Below, one piece after another: positions 53,277 through 64,000 of a stretch of DNA of 64,000 nucleotides. Numbering within the stretch: the first letter of the stretch is position 1; every line of letters starts with the position of its first letter. The notes below the pieces were generated by a model that was not told where the DNA came from, did no database searches, and worked only from the letters and a program-made list of their open reading frames with translations. Source of the DNA: Mesostigma viride (lineage: Eukaryota; Streptophyta; Mesostigmatophyceae; Mesostigmatales; Mesostigmataceae); contig RPFO01000076.1 in NCBI GenBank assembly GCA_009746045.1, positions 4,883,275 through 4,947,274 on the forward strand. Direction: 5' to 3'. Both the position numbers and the translations under genes were made by a program.

Positions 53277-54251
53277 TTTACCACGTTGCTCTACAGATTA
53301 TTTACCATCGCTTAATCCTGGAGTGTAATCCTCCTGTGGGCTCGAGTGTGAATCCCTCGCCTACTGGGTGTAAGTCTTCCCGCATTGAGTGTTTTAATCT
53401 GTGTGGTAACATTGTAATATACGAAACCGGTTTTCCGGGTTTGAGCTTATTCATATTGTGTGACAAGTATTCTTAAGCCACCATCGTGCGCTGTGACGCA
53501 TAGGAAGTCAAAAGTCTTTCGCATTCATTCTCAATCATTAAGGCGCTATTTTAAATAGCCATACGTGTTAAACTGGACTCGGAGGAAACTTTCCTAGTGG
53601 CCTCTATCCCTTCCCGTTTTTCTGTAATCTGATCCGGATCAGCAACGGAATTATCTAAGGGCCGGAACCCTTACTAATTCCGCTTGCAGTAATTCATTGT
53701 GGGGGTCGGATCCCCACAATCCTAACTGTCCATACCCGTTACCCATATTGCGGTTCTTGCATGCCCCAACCTGGCCTTGTCCGGTTTACCTAAGGGATTC
53801 GTCCGGAAACGAATCTCCTTATATTGCGTGCTTTATAAGGAAACGCTTTGTGGGTTGCGATTTCACGCATTATTTGACGTCTTGGCCATTGCCTTACACC
53901 CTATATCTGGGATATATACTGTCAGCTCAGGCAAGCTGCATGAATATCTCACGTCCCTTAATTGACGTATTTTGGTGCTTGGTCCCCGTGACCCGGTTCG
54001 CGTGACAGTGCCCGAGAGGACGCTTCCACGGATCTATTCCAGCACCGCGGTCGTTCAAGGGACTGCGCTTCCAGCGGATTCGCATGCACAACCAGGTACA
54101 TTGTAGGCTAACAAGGAACATGCCCTACCCCCCTTGTTAGAGCATTGTGTAACCTGTTTGGAAGCTGTGGGTGTGTGTGAGGATTATTATTAATTTATCA
54201 CCCTGCCAAGACTAAAGGCACATTGTTTCACACTGTACCAGCCACCACGCG
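53277..54251 (+). other. 3' UTR of the Met-Gly gene, then leader of Gypsy-2
   Basis: No supported gene. Several TGTAA motifs (about 53,325, 53,414 and 53,623) could be poly(A) signals of the host gene. The second half probably contains the 5' LTR and leader of Gypsy-2, whose Gag starts at 54,252. The matching 3' LTR is missing, so its limits cannot be set. Confidence 0.4.
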
Positions 54252-57200
54252 ATGGCTGACGGTATTGAGCGAGGGCGACGAGAGGCCCATCGCTTCTCTC
54301 CTGCCCCTTCCCTCGTGGCAGCACTCGAGGCGGCAGAGAGAGCTACCCAAAATCACTCACGCCCGAGTAGTGAGCGTGGCTCTAGGGGGTCATCCCCAGC
54401 ACAAACCCCACGTTTGGGAGGGAATTCCTCGGCGGCTGCCGGCGCACCACCTGATAGCCCCGTAGTGAATCCCCTTAACCCCTAAATGGTCTGAGATCCT
54501 GCCGATAAATCGGCTGGATCTTCACAATTTTGCAAACCAGATGCCATCCAACCTACCCATATCCAATGGCTGTCCTTGGGGGCCAAGCATTTCCATGAGT
54601 TGCCCTTCGGGTTGGTATATCACAACCTCACATATATTAATAATATAATTACTTACAGCAGAGTGAAATCACTCAAACCAAAGCAAACGCCCAGCTATAA
54701 ACCTCTATACAGAGCCATGTAAAATCTCTATACTACGATAAGACCAATGGAAACTCCTAACGGGAGGAACCTAATAGCCCTGCTGCACCGCAAAATCAGC
54801 CCGCGTACGGCGGAGCATGATGTCAGCCATGGCCCGAGTCAGCGCCACCGACAAGCGCTGACGCCAATATGACGTCCAGGTCCGCGCCGACCATGGGGCC
54901 CGCTGGCCCTCCAGGTCCAGCCTCACATATATGCAGGGTAGGCCATATATAACTGCCGTCAAAGTCAGGGGGGTCAAGACGCGCGTTTTCATTTTTGGTA
55001 GAATGTGCATTTTGAATTATGTTATAAGACCTAGGCACCTACCACTTCAGGGATGATAGACAATTAGTTGCTGAACAGTTTGAGCCATTGGGGTCATCAT
55101 TTGGGTGGGTATACTACCAGCAGTTACACCCAGTACAGCCCATAGGGGTACCGTTGGTAAAAAGCAACCAAGGGGGTAAGGGTGGGCATACTACCTACTA
55201 ATATGGCCACCAACCATGCCAAACAATACATTTCCCTTCCACAATGATATGGGAAACATAACTGCATCATCACACTGCCCTTACATGGCACCTATGTGCA
55301 GGTGCTACCTTGTCCGTGCACGTAGGTAACGTGGACGGATACCCTACGCAAGGCATGCATTCTAGGAGGCAGCCACCAACAAACTAGTGATGTTGAGCCT
55401 ATTTCAGCCTGCCCTAGCAAGGATAAACTAGGCCTAAGCTGCTATAGCTTGCCAGGTGATGGCCAGCACACCTGGTGGCACATGCTGTCAATGGGAAGCT
55501 TGTACTCACCAGTTACGTGCTTGATGATGCCACAGAGACCAGCCAACTGCCTCACACTCATGCAATATGTGTATGGGAAATGTATAACGAACATATATGG
55601 AGGTATTCAAACCCATACAGCCTCTAAAACTTATCACCATCACCCTGTGGCAGGTCAACTGACTGAGGGAAGCATCTAAGAAGGGTGTTTTAGAAAGGGG
55701 CCAGGCCAGGGGGAAAGAGCATGAATAATGCAAAAAGAATGTGCTACACAAGCTAGAACGTATATATAAACGTCAAACATCGATAGGAAAACGATGCTTA
55801 AGCTTTACCAGGCATGGATGGCGTTACCTTGGCCCAGGCGGTGGCCGCAAAATGGCGCATTTCGGCACACCAAAGTTGTGCAGCATGGTCGCTGGATTCG
55901 GTGATTTCTGGCCACCCTTGCACGTTTACGACTACTATGTATCATAAAAAGTACAAAGAAACCAATATATCCTTTAAAATACGCCGTAAAGGTATTGCTG
56001 TCAACGTTTCTATCGTCCGGCCTGATCGCAGTTTTTTCCAGCAAGAACGCTACCGACACCCATCAAATGGCATTCCCGCGAACCAAAAATTGGCCTGTAT
56101 GATCTTTGGGACGTATAGAATCAATATCCTAAGTTTGGTCAGAAAATTCGAACGAAAACGTAAATGCCATGCGTGGGCGCAAGCCGCCATGGCCAGGTCG
56201 ACGTTTTCCGGAATGCACGTTGTACGTGAAAAAGTACCCTGACCCCTTGTACTTTGACCGGCCAGAACACCTCTATAACTTTGTCAGAAGTATGCAAACC
56301 CATATACCATGCTTTAGAGTATTTTATAAACTTTCGATCTTCTCAGCTAAACTTTTCCTAATTCTCAATAGTTTTCGCAGCATTTGGTTGCCCGAGAAGG
56401 GGCCGATGCATCGGCTGGAACTCGATTTTTGGCGGAAAATCGGCCGCAAGACCATTTAGGGGTTAATGGACCACCAAGTGGAACATCCATCGCGGGAGTG
56501 TCGGCGGGTCCGGCCCTTGGTGTAGGAGCCGGCGCGGGGGCGCAGGGGAATAATGTTACCCTGCACTACGGTATAGGAGTGGGGCCCTGCCTACGGTGCT
56601 GCCGCAACCTACATTGGCCACTTGGCCCAGCAGCGCCCCGGCGCCACCCTTGTATGATAGCCGATCGCGGTCTCGCCGCGCTGCGAATCGGGCGTCCTAT
56701 CATGCGCCTGGACCCCTTGGGGCTAGCCCCTTTGGCCATGCCTCGCCAAATATGGCTGGGCAGGGCCAGGGCACCGCACGGACCGGTCGGTCTTCCTTCG
56801 GGGTCGCATGGGAGGCGATTCCCCTCCCCAACTCAGCATACGACCGCCTGGCTCCGGGTGACCCACGAGCGCAGCACCCAGCGGCCACCGCCGCCCATCA
56901 TTATGCAAGCCGCGCCCACTACCCACATGGGTATGAGCACCCGGGTGAGGATGACTGCAGCCCCCCGGCAGGTTACCCGCGTGGGCACACCTCGCAAGGT
57001 GTGGCCGGGCCCGGGAGACCCGTGAGTATCATGGGCCATCATGACGTTGATACTCACAATGCAGGGCGACTACCACCGTTGCCCAAGCTGTCGGATATTC
57101 CCAAGTTTAAACCCGACTGCTCCTACCAAGAGTTTGAGGCTTGGGAGATTGCAGTGTCTCAGAAGATCGACATCTGGGAGACATACAATCGCAAGCTCTT

Positions 57201-57955
57201 GGACGAGGATATCAAGGTCAAGCTGGTGTCCAGCGAGGCACTGGCTCCCGATGTGAGACAAGCTCTCCATTGCGAAAGCGCCCTGGCCAATGGCTTCCCC
57301 AGCAGCTTGGCTGAATTATTTCGGCGAGCACGGGCCAAGTACCTGCCACCCGACCAAGACAAGCTGGACCGGGAGGCTTTTGGGGCGTTCAAGCAGGGGA
57401 ACCTGAGCTATCGGGAATATATGACCAAGTTCGAGCTTCTAGCTGGGCGGGTTGATGACCTGATGGGCCCAGAAGCCTTGGCAAGGTTCTATGAGGGCTT
57501 GCAACCCGAATTCCGGGATGAGGTGAAGCGGAAATTCGCCCACCTCTCCTGGGCTCAATGGAAGCTGCAGGACATCAAGACCTACCTAGCGGAGATAGCT
57601 CCCTTGGTGCAGCGGACCCCAAAACCCCGCGTGAATGCACTGGAACTCAATGAGCTGGGATTCGCCCCCGTGTGGGTGGATGAGCTACAGTGCGAGGTCC
57701 TGGACATTCATGCCTTGGACACTTCCCGGATTCATGCAGTGCTACCACTGCAACCGCGTGGGGCACATCAAACGCGAGTGCCCTGATCTCCCTCCGCTGG
57801 ACCAGGCCCCGCCTGTGCAACGCAACAACTTTCAAGCGGCCTCCCCGCAAATGGCCTCGAGGCCACCACCGGCGCGAAATATGCGCACAGCTCCCAGTGC
57901 GGGTGAGCGTGCCCGACGCTTGCAACAAGCGCGCCAACAGCCCCGGCTGTACTAA
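54252..57955 (+). pseudogene. Gypsy-2 gag, split by a piggyBac-like element
   Basis: Gag starts MADGIERGRREAHRF (54,252), with a Ser/Pro/Gly-rich N-terminus, and is interrupted at 54,474. It resumes at 56,467 directly after the TTAA. The capsid region (about 57,060-57,650) has FEAWEIAVSQ, AFGAFKQGNLSYREY and LAEIAPL. A zinc knuckle CYHCNRVGHIKREC (about 57,737-57,778) lies in another frame owing to a one-base shift near 57,730. Related to the orphan gag at 11,885-12,923. The element is decayed. Confidence 0.75.
54479..56462. mobile_element. piggyBac-like non-autonomous element at TTAA
   Basis: Exact 14-bp terminal inverted repeats CCCCTAAATGGTCT (54,479-54,492; reverse at 56,449-56,462) are flanked by TTAA on both sides (54,475-54,478 and 56,463-56,466), the target duplication of the piggyBac superfamily. 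Subterminal GCCGAT/ATCGGC motifs occur at both ends. The interior has short frames only (for example 55,814-56,242), without the DDD motifs of a piggyBac transposase, so it would need a transposase in trans. Removing it with one TTAA restores an uninterrupted gag junction. Confidence 0.8.
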
Positions 57956-58301
57956 CAACCCAAGGCGCCCCCAAGCGCCTACCAGCAAGCTGGGCATGCC
58001 CTCAACCAACTGGATGCCGGAGACGCGGCCGAGCCTGATGATGGCTCTTCCGCGGCCGCATCCGGCCACCTGCGAGGCACACCGGTGGACGAGGGGCCTG
58101 CAGGAGAGGCGTTGGACTGAGAGGCCGGGAGGGCACTCCGGGCGACACCTTACCCGGCCATGAACAAGTCGCCCAAGTTTTGTTACCATGTAATGTGGTG
58201 ACAGAGACCCAGGAATGGCAAGCGGAGCCTAGCGAAGGCCCGCGGCAACTACTCCCGTCTTCACTGGAAGCCTACCAGACCCCCAGGGCTCTGGGCGTTG
58301 T

Positions 58302-60520
58302 TTGGAGGGCATCAAGGTCCTCATTGACAGTGGTGCGGCTACCACCTTCGTCAGTGAGGCCATAGTGCAGCGCCTGGGAGTAACCCCGACTCCCCATACC
58401 ATTGCTCGGTGCGTGCGATACTCGGATGGCTACACTCAGCCATCCCCGGGCTATGTGGACTTGGCCCCCATCGTACAAGGCACCAGCGTGCCCATTCGCG
58501 CCACGGTCATTCCCTTACATTGAAGCGGCTGATATCATCCTAGGGATTGACTGGCTGCACATCTCCAAGGTGACCGTCTCTTTTGGTACCATGGTTACCC
58601 ACTTCCCAGATGGGTCATTCTGGTTACCTGAGCGGCAGTATGCGGCCAACGGCATGACCATCACCGATTACACGCCTGCCCTCAAGAGTGACCGTCGTCG
58701 CCTTGCGGACATTCTCATGTCCAAAAGGGAGTTCAAGCGGATGATGAGAGCCCGGCAGCCTCCTCCCGTTTACTCCATTCGTCTGGACGCCCTTGCCCAC
58801 GCGCGCGGGCCCAGCGCCCAGCATGCCCAGGCTGGAGTTTCGTTAAACTCGCTTGGCATGGACTTGTCGGAAGACGAGGTGAAACGACTCAACGCAGTGC
58901 TCGATCAGTATTCAGCCGTGTTTGAGGAGAAAACACCTACGTTTCCCCCAGCCAGACCGGTGCTCCACCGCATTCATTTGCAGGAGGGGCACCCACCTAT
59001 ATACCACCTCACCCATTTTTCGCATGGGGCCCGTGGAGTTGGCAGAGCTCAAGAAGATCTTGGTCGGCTTGTTGGAGGCCGGCTTGATCGAGCCCAGCAA
59101 TAGCCCTTACAGCGCGGGCGTGTTGCTGGTGCCCAAACCCAATGGGAAGTGGCGTCTGGTTACGGATTATCGCAAACTCAATGCGATCACCGTGGAGTCC
59201 AAGTATCCCCTCCCCCGCATCGATGATATATTTAATAAGGTGGAGGGCGCAAAGTACTTTACGGTGCTCGATTGTGCCGACGGTTTTTGGCAACTTCGGA
59301 TCGCCCCCGAAGATTGCCATAAAACAGCCTTTGCCACGCCTTTTGGCCATTACCAATTCCGCGTGGCGGCCATGGGCTTGTGTAACAGCCCTGCCTCTTT
59401 TCAGATGCTCATGAACCACCTCTTTAGGTCAGTGATGGGCACTAGTCGGCTGCCCCAGGTCTCGGCAGACCTGCGCGACCCGACTATCCCGTGGGACCCG
59501 GGGACGCAGCCGTACAAACGCACCTGCGTGGCCATCTACTTGGATGACATCTTCATTTTCTCTCGCACGTTCGAGGAGCACTTGGAGGATGTTGCCGCGG
59601 TTCTGCAGATCATGGCGGATAATAAACTGTCCGCCCGCCGCAACAAGGTAGAATCAGGCCGCAGCGTCCCCTTTCTAGGCCACATTCTCTCGGACAAGGG
59701 CGTGTCCACGGACCCCGATAAGGTCGCCGCCGTCCAACAGTGGCCTATTCCCGCGAATGTTCGCGCCTTGCGCAGCTTCTTGGGCTTGGTATCGTATTAT
59801 CGCCGCTTCATCCCGCGTTTCGCGACCATTGCGGCCCCGCTTACTCACCTCCTCAAGAAGGACGTACCGTGGGAATGGTCAGGCCTGTGTCAACAGGCCT
59901 TTGACTTGCTGAAGGCCAGGCTCGCCACTGCGCCTGTCCTCATCCTTCCGGATCCCACCAAGCCATTTGTGCTCAATAGCGATTCTAGCAAGGTTGCTAT
60001 TGGCGGTGTGCTGCTCCAAGACCATGGTCTCGGTCTCCAACCGGTCGAGTATATCTCCCGGACGATGATCCCGGCCGAAAGAAATTACCCGGTCCATCAG
60101 CAAGAGTTGTTGGCCGTGGTGTACTGTTGCCATACTTGGCGGCACCATCTTCTGGGTGCTCAGTTCAACCTGGCTATGGCCGAACCCGACCCTGCGGACC
60201 CGTACCGCTTGATCATCCAGACCGACCATCGGCCCCTCACGCACTTGTTGACGCAGCCCACGCTTACGCCACGCCAAGCCCGTTGGCTTGAATATTTGGC
60301 ACAGTTCGGTCCGTTCAAGATCGAATATGTCAAGGGCCTTGACAACACGGTCCCTGACGCCCTGTCGCGTCGCCCCGACTATTGGTTTTATGAGGATCTT
60401 GACGTTTTGGCCACGACGTTGATCCCCTCCCATGGTCCCGTCGCCCCCTTTGGCGAGCGCTTGAGCGACCCGGCCGATGAGCCCCTTCCTCTTCTGTGGC
60501 GCCACAACCGCGGAGGTTGA
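58302..60520 (+). pseudogene. Gypsy-2 retropepsin, reverse transcriptase and RNase H
   Basis: The retropepsin is in two frames: LIDSGAATTFV (58,302-58,523) and IILGIDWLHI (from about 58,525). The RT frame (to 60,520) follows a further shift near 59,020. It has LVPKPNGKWRLVTDYRKLN, then VLDCADGFWQLRI (catalytic Asp), then VAIYLDDIFIFS (YLDD). RNase H has LNSDSSKVAIGGVL, then HQQELLAVV, then QTDHRPL, then NTVPDALSRRPD. There is no integrase: coding similarity stops near 60,520, about 300 bases before the Copia-3 LTR. With three or more shifts, this copy is inactive. Confidence 0.85.
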
Positions 60521-60813
60521 CACTGTTGACCATTCCGTGCGCCTCGCCGGCAGCACCCCTGCACGTGAGGGCACGTGCGCAGCCGCAGGGGGGGGAAGGA
60601 CTTCGGCCCCGTACAGCCATGTGGTGCCGGCGACAGGAGTTTACCCTCCAATGCAGCCCGTTGGAGAGGCATTCACGTTGGCAAATACTGCAACAACGGT
60701 CGTCATCAGCTCAGACCTGGAGCGCCTCATCTCGCTGTTGGAAAAGGGAGAGGAAACTAATGGGTTTTACACAATGCCTTGTGCTTGGCCTTGCTACCCT
60801 TGCACCTTGCAGG

Positions 60814-61547
60814 TGATGAAAGACTGAGCTTGAAGACAACTGAAGAGAGACCAGAAAAAGAGTTTTATTTCATAGATTTAGAGGTTAGGAATAGAGGTTC
60901 AATAGAGGTGAAATGGAGGTACCTGCCCTTAGGGGGCAGTTTCCTTTTATACCTTTTAGGCTAGGAAGGATGACATCAGCAATGACATCATCACAGAAGC
61001 TTGTAGAAACATCCTAGCATATTCCTAGCATATTCCCAGCATATTCTCAGTATATTCCAGGAATATTCCTGGCATATTCTTAGAACATTCCTAGAACATT
61101 CTAGACATGATCCAATGAGCTGGCATAATAGCTAGATGCCAAGTGTCTACATAATAATGTGCCACATAACATAATTAATAAAGTGACACATCTCTTTTCC
61201 TTGGAGTGACAAGTGTCATGCAATGAGTCTACCCACTTGTCATCATGTAAGTCATAACATGTGTCATCATGAGCTGCCAACACTTGTCAGCTCATGGACC
61301 AAACACTTGTCCAATAGGCCATAGCACCACTTGTCAATCAAATACGTGATGCTACTAGGCTGACTCAGGGTACAAGTCATCCATGTCCAAGTATAGGACT
61401 ATGGCACATGAATATTGATCAGCTCATTGAGCCCAATCCATCTAGCTCATGATAGCTATCAAATTCCCAGTCCATAAGTAATAAATCCAACAGGAAATAA
61501 ATCAGGCTGGGATATATTGTGGCCAGGTGGATATAATATCCCTAACA
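60814..61547 (-). repeat. Copia-3 3' LTR
   Basis: On the minus strand the polypurine tract AAGGGGGG (61,548-61,555) is followed by TGTTAGGGATAT, the LTR start at 61,547. The far end is placed at a TGATGAAAG near 60,814 by the CA rule only, so it is approximate. Inside lies an array of about ten imperfect units of the type CATATTCCTAG (61,011-61,110). The 5' LTR would be beyond the window. Confidence 0.65.
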
Positions 61548-62693
61548 CCCCCCTTAGCCACATGGGCACAATGCAAAAGATGTCTGGGTAGGTGGAATCT
61601 CAACACCCCCCTTAACCACATGCTCGTAGCATGCCGTCCAGTTGCTACCATGGTGCAACTGAAAATGAAGATGCCGTCCTCGTGAAACGCTTGAAGCTCC
61701 AACATGCGGTCATGAGCCGCACTACCGCCACTGATCCGTCCCCCCCCGGCAACGCGAATGAGTGTCCAACCATAGCAGCGACGCACTAGCTGCCCATCCT
61801 GGATGGCTGATACCCAACCCTTAGTTGGAAAAAGTGCTCTAGATGCTACATTCCCCCCTCACTCAAAGCGGCTGCCCATGGACACAATAGGGGCACACAG
61901 TCCCACACATATAATACGGCAACACATGCCAACAAAGAAAGTCCCTATGAGCTAACCCAAACGGTATAGAGGTAGGGCAACGGCAACAATACGTGCTGTA
62001 CACACACGGAGCAACATAACATACGCCATCTCACAAATAAATGACGCCAACATCACGTTTTGCGCCAGTTGAACGGGGTGAGCAAACAAACATGGCAACA
62101 AATGCCACACAAACAAGGTGCAATACAACCTTCAACACAAAACACAGTGGCCATAACAGATAAACGCGCTTCATAGCAAAGAAAACAGGACGTGCAAAAC
62201 ATTACCGCCACAAAGGCGAACACAAGTAACGATTACTTCGTCACGATTCACAAATCAATGCCCGAGAGTAAACATTACGTCCGACATTACAGACTATGCC
62301 GAAGTGCACAGCCGAACTCGACACAAAGGACGTAAACACTTGCATAAAAGCAATGCTCTCAGCACAAAACAAAATAACACACGCGTCACAGGCACTTTAC
62401 TTACGAAAACAAGTCGTAGACGACGATATAACGGCGCTTCACTACGCCGCAGACCAGTGCCACAAATAGCGTGCAAAAACTCTGGATATACACTCCAGGT
62501 ACGTAGAAAACGTCTCGTGGGAACAATACCAAAATGCGTGGGCCATCGCCACTGAACGCATGGCAAAATAAGCACATAGTTGCTGGAAGAACACAAAGAA
62601 AGAACCAGAAAACGCACGCTTACGGCGCCTCACAATTTCCAGCAAACACGACACAAAAGTCGACATACAAGTTCATTTCCCACAGACAAAACA
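61548..62693 (-). other. Copia-3 3' internal region, no supported gene
   Basis: Begins with the polypurine tract. A second similar CCCCCCTT block lies at 61,604-61,612. The first 65 bases recur in the composite element at 45,989-46,055. Short frames such as 62,617-62,294 have no motifs. No RT, RNase H or integrase sequence is present where a complete Copia element would have it. Confidence 0.5.
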
Positions 62694-64000
62694 TTAGGGC
62701 AACCTTGAGGAGTGGGGTCTGTGCATCCTGGGCGACAATTTCCAAGGGTCGTTGCAGCTAGCGCAGTTGCAAATGCCATAGCCTGGCCGAACACCGTAAA
62801 CTGACCGACGTGATACCTTGGCAGCATTTTGCACCTGAGTTGACCGTTGGTGCTTGACAGCACTGTGGCTGACAGGTCGCTGTCCACGTCGTTGTCGGCT
62901 CGCTCGAGGCCTCGCGCCAGCACCGGACTTGGCAGTCCAGGACTTGGAAAAATTTGGCAGCTTGGTCGATTTTGCACTCGCGTCACGAATTTGTTCCCCC
63001 TCAGTTAGGCTGGCAGCGTTCGAGCGCCGCGCCTTTGGTCTGGTCGCCGGACTTTGGTTACTAGCACCAGTATCACCTGGAATGCTGGCGGCGACAACGC
63101 GCTCCGCCTGCACTGGGCTGTTCTGGACCGCGGTTTCTGGAAGTACTTCAGCGTCTGACACGGACTTCTCCATTGCGCTGGAAACTTCTCGAATTGGCGT
63201 GAACTTCCACTGGGCCGGTGCAGCGTAGAAATAGCCACGCAGTGTGCGAGTAATGCCCAGTAGGCCGCCCCCGATCCCGCATACACGGGCAAGCATGGCC
63301 AGTATGACCGTTAGGCCCACGGCCAGCCACTCCGCCGCGTGTCCCGAGGCACGTGAGATGCTGCGCTCGCTGCTCGCCATTTTCTGCCCTTGACAGGCAG
63401 CGTCGACGTCCTTGAAGCTCGTCGCCGAAGATTTCAGCTCTGGGATGGCGTCCATTGCTGCGTCCGCACCGCGCGCGGGCAAAAAGTAGGTGTTGTTCCT
63501 CGTCACGATGCTGCAGGGCCTGCTGTCCAGCACAGCAACCCGCTTGGCGAGGTCGACGTTGTGGCCATCCTTGACGAGCTGGCCGACAGATAAAAGTCGG
63601 GTGCTCAGCTTTGGAACGAGCAGCGCGTTTTGGAGGTGCACGTCTGCCTCCTGGCCCGGCAGCTTCAGCTTGACAGTCCCGATGGCTGTCGCCTTCAGTT
63701 TGCCGCCTGAGCCGGCGATTTCCCTGTTGTGAGGGTGCAGGCACACGAAATCCGACGGGCATGGCGTCATGTGACAGCTCGCTGCAGAATCCAGCACCCA
63801 GCTGGTCGGCGCCTTCTTTTCATATTGCGTGAGTGCAGCAGTGTCCGACGGCGATGGCGACTCGGCGATGGTGGCGAAGACGAAGCCGGATGGCAGCTCT
63901 GCAGCCTCCTGGGTGATGTGCGCCTCGCTGGCACCTGGTGAGTGCCCCTTTCTCGCCGCTGATGTCGCGTGGTTCCGTCGCGTCGCCTGGTTCTTGCGTT
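62694..64000 (-). CDS. Copia-3 Gag-protease ORF with membrane segment (partial)
   Basis: The frame is open from the window edge (64,000) to a stop at 62,694, so the start is outside. It contains the Copia retropepsin motif WVLDSAASCHM (about 63,773-63,805; active Asp-Ser-Ala). A segment typical of the protease to Gag-pre-integrase region follows (LLVPKLSTRLLSVGQLVKDG). Then, instead of integrase, comes a predicted membrane helix (about 63,285-63,345: LAVGLTVILAMLARVCGIGG) and a long basic Ser/Arg-rich tail. No DDE, RT or RNase H motif follows before the LTR. It could be a non-autonomous derivative, or a captured gene fused to gag-pro. The protease assignment is firm; the tail is of unknown function. 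Confidence 0.7.
   Translation of the reverse strand, partial: RKNQATRRNHATSAARKGHSPGASEAHITQEAAELPSGFVFATIAESPSPSDTAALTQYEKKAPTSWVLDSAASCHMTPCPSDFVCLHPHNREIAGSGGKLKATAIGTVKLKLPGQEADVHLQNALLVPKLSTRLLSVGQLVKDGHNVDLAKRVAVLDSRPCSIVTRNNTYFLPARGADAAMDAIPELKSSATSFKDVDAACQGQKMASSERSISRASGHAAEWLAVGLTVILAMLARVCGIGGGLLGITRTLRGYFYAAPAQWKFTPIREVSSAMEKSVSDAEVLPETAVQNSPVQAERVVAASIPGDTGASNQSPATRPKARRSNAASLTEGEQIRDASAKSTKLPNFSKSWTAKSGAGARPRASRQRRGQRPVSHSAVKHQRSTQVQNAAKVSRRSVYGVRPGYGICNCASCNDPWKLSPRMHRPHSSRLP

Noticed and set aside
56384-57025. + strand frame with Gly/Ala-rich start overlapping the piggyBac-like end
   Set aside because: It begins inside the inserted element and runs out of frame with the conserved capsid region.

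Overview
The window looks like nuclear DNA of a unicellular eukaryote, most likely a green-lineage alga. It has GT-AG introns, foldback repeats, Copia and Gypsy LTR retrotransposons, a LINE, a CACTA-like element and a piggyBac-like element. There are no operons, tRNAs, rRNAs or CRISPR arrays. A TGTAA motif lies after the only intact host gene, as in many chlorophyte poly(A) signals, but this is weak evidence and I cannot name the species.

Layout. At 1-5.6 kb a three-exon host gene for a Golgi-type PAPS-dependent sulfotransferase is carried on the + strand; its introns hold foldbacks and minisatellites. A LINE with endonuclease and reverse transcriptase domains fills 5.6-9.0 kb (minus strand) between target-site duplications. 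At 9.9-13 kb lie a LINE 3' fragment and a lone Gypsy-type gag. Copia-1 (13,982-22,419, + strand) is complete, with near-identical 645-bp LTRs and a 7-bp flanking duplication. From 22.7 to 53.3 kb lies a host-type gene region: a Cys/His-rich ORF, then an exon that is cut in two by a 28-kb retrotransposon nest and ends in a very long Met-Gly repeat.

The nest is Copia-2 (23,738-51,963, minus strand), a relative of Copia-1 that has taken five further insertions: a 1.8-kb inverted-repeat element (25,386-27,156), a CACTA-like element (27,163-32,532, itself hit by a LINE fragment), an 11-kb Gypsy element (34,031-45,151), an inverted-LTR composite (45,631-46,408) and a solo LTR (49,013-49,684). Subtracting these leaves about 8.5 kb, matching the 8.4 kb of Copia-1. 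Each insertion has a recognisable target duplication.

The most interesting object is the 11-kb Gypsy element. Between its retropepsin and reverse transcriptase it encodes a C5-cytosine DNA methyltransferase domain, and after its integrase a C-terminal PHD finger. It thus carries both a writer of DNA methylation and a predicted histone reader. The Copia family is also odd: an extra ORF precedes gag, and the retropepsin-like domain follows the integrase. From 54 to 60.5 kb lies a decayed second Gypsy element whose gag is split by a piggyBac-like element at TTAA. From 60.8 kb to the end lies a third Copia-like element (minus strand) with a retropepsin ORF followed by a predicted membrane segment; it runs off the window.
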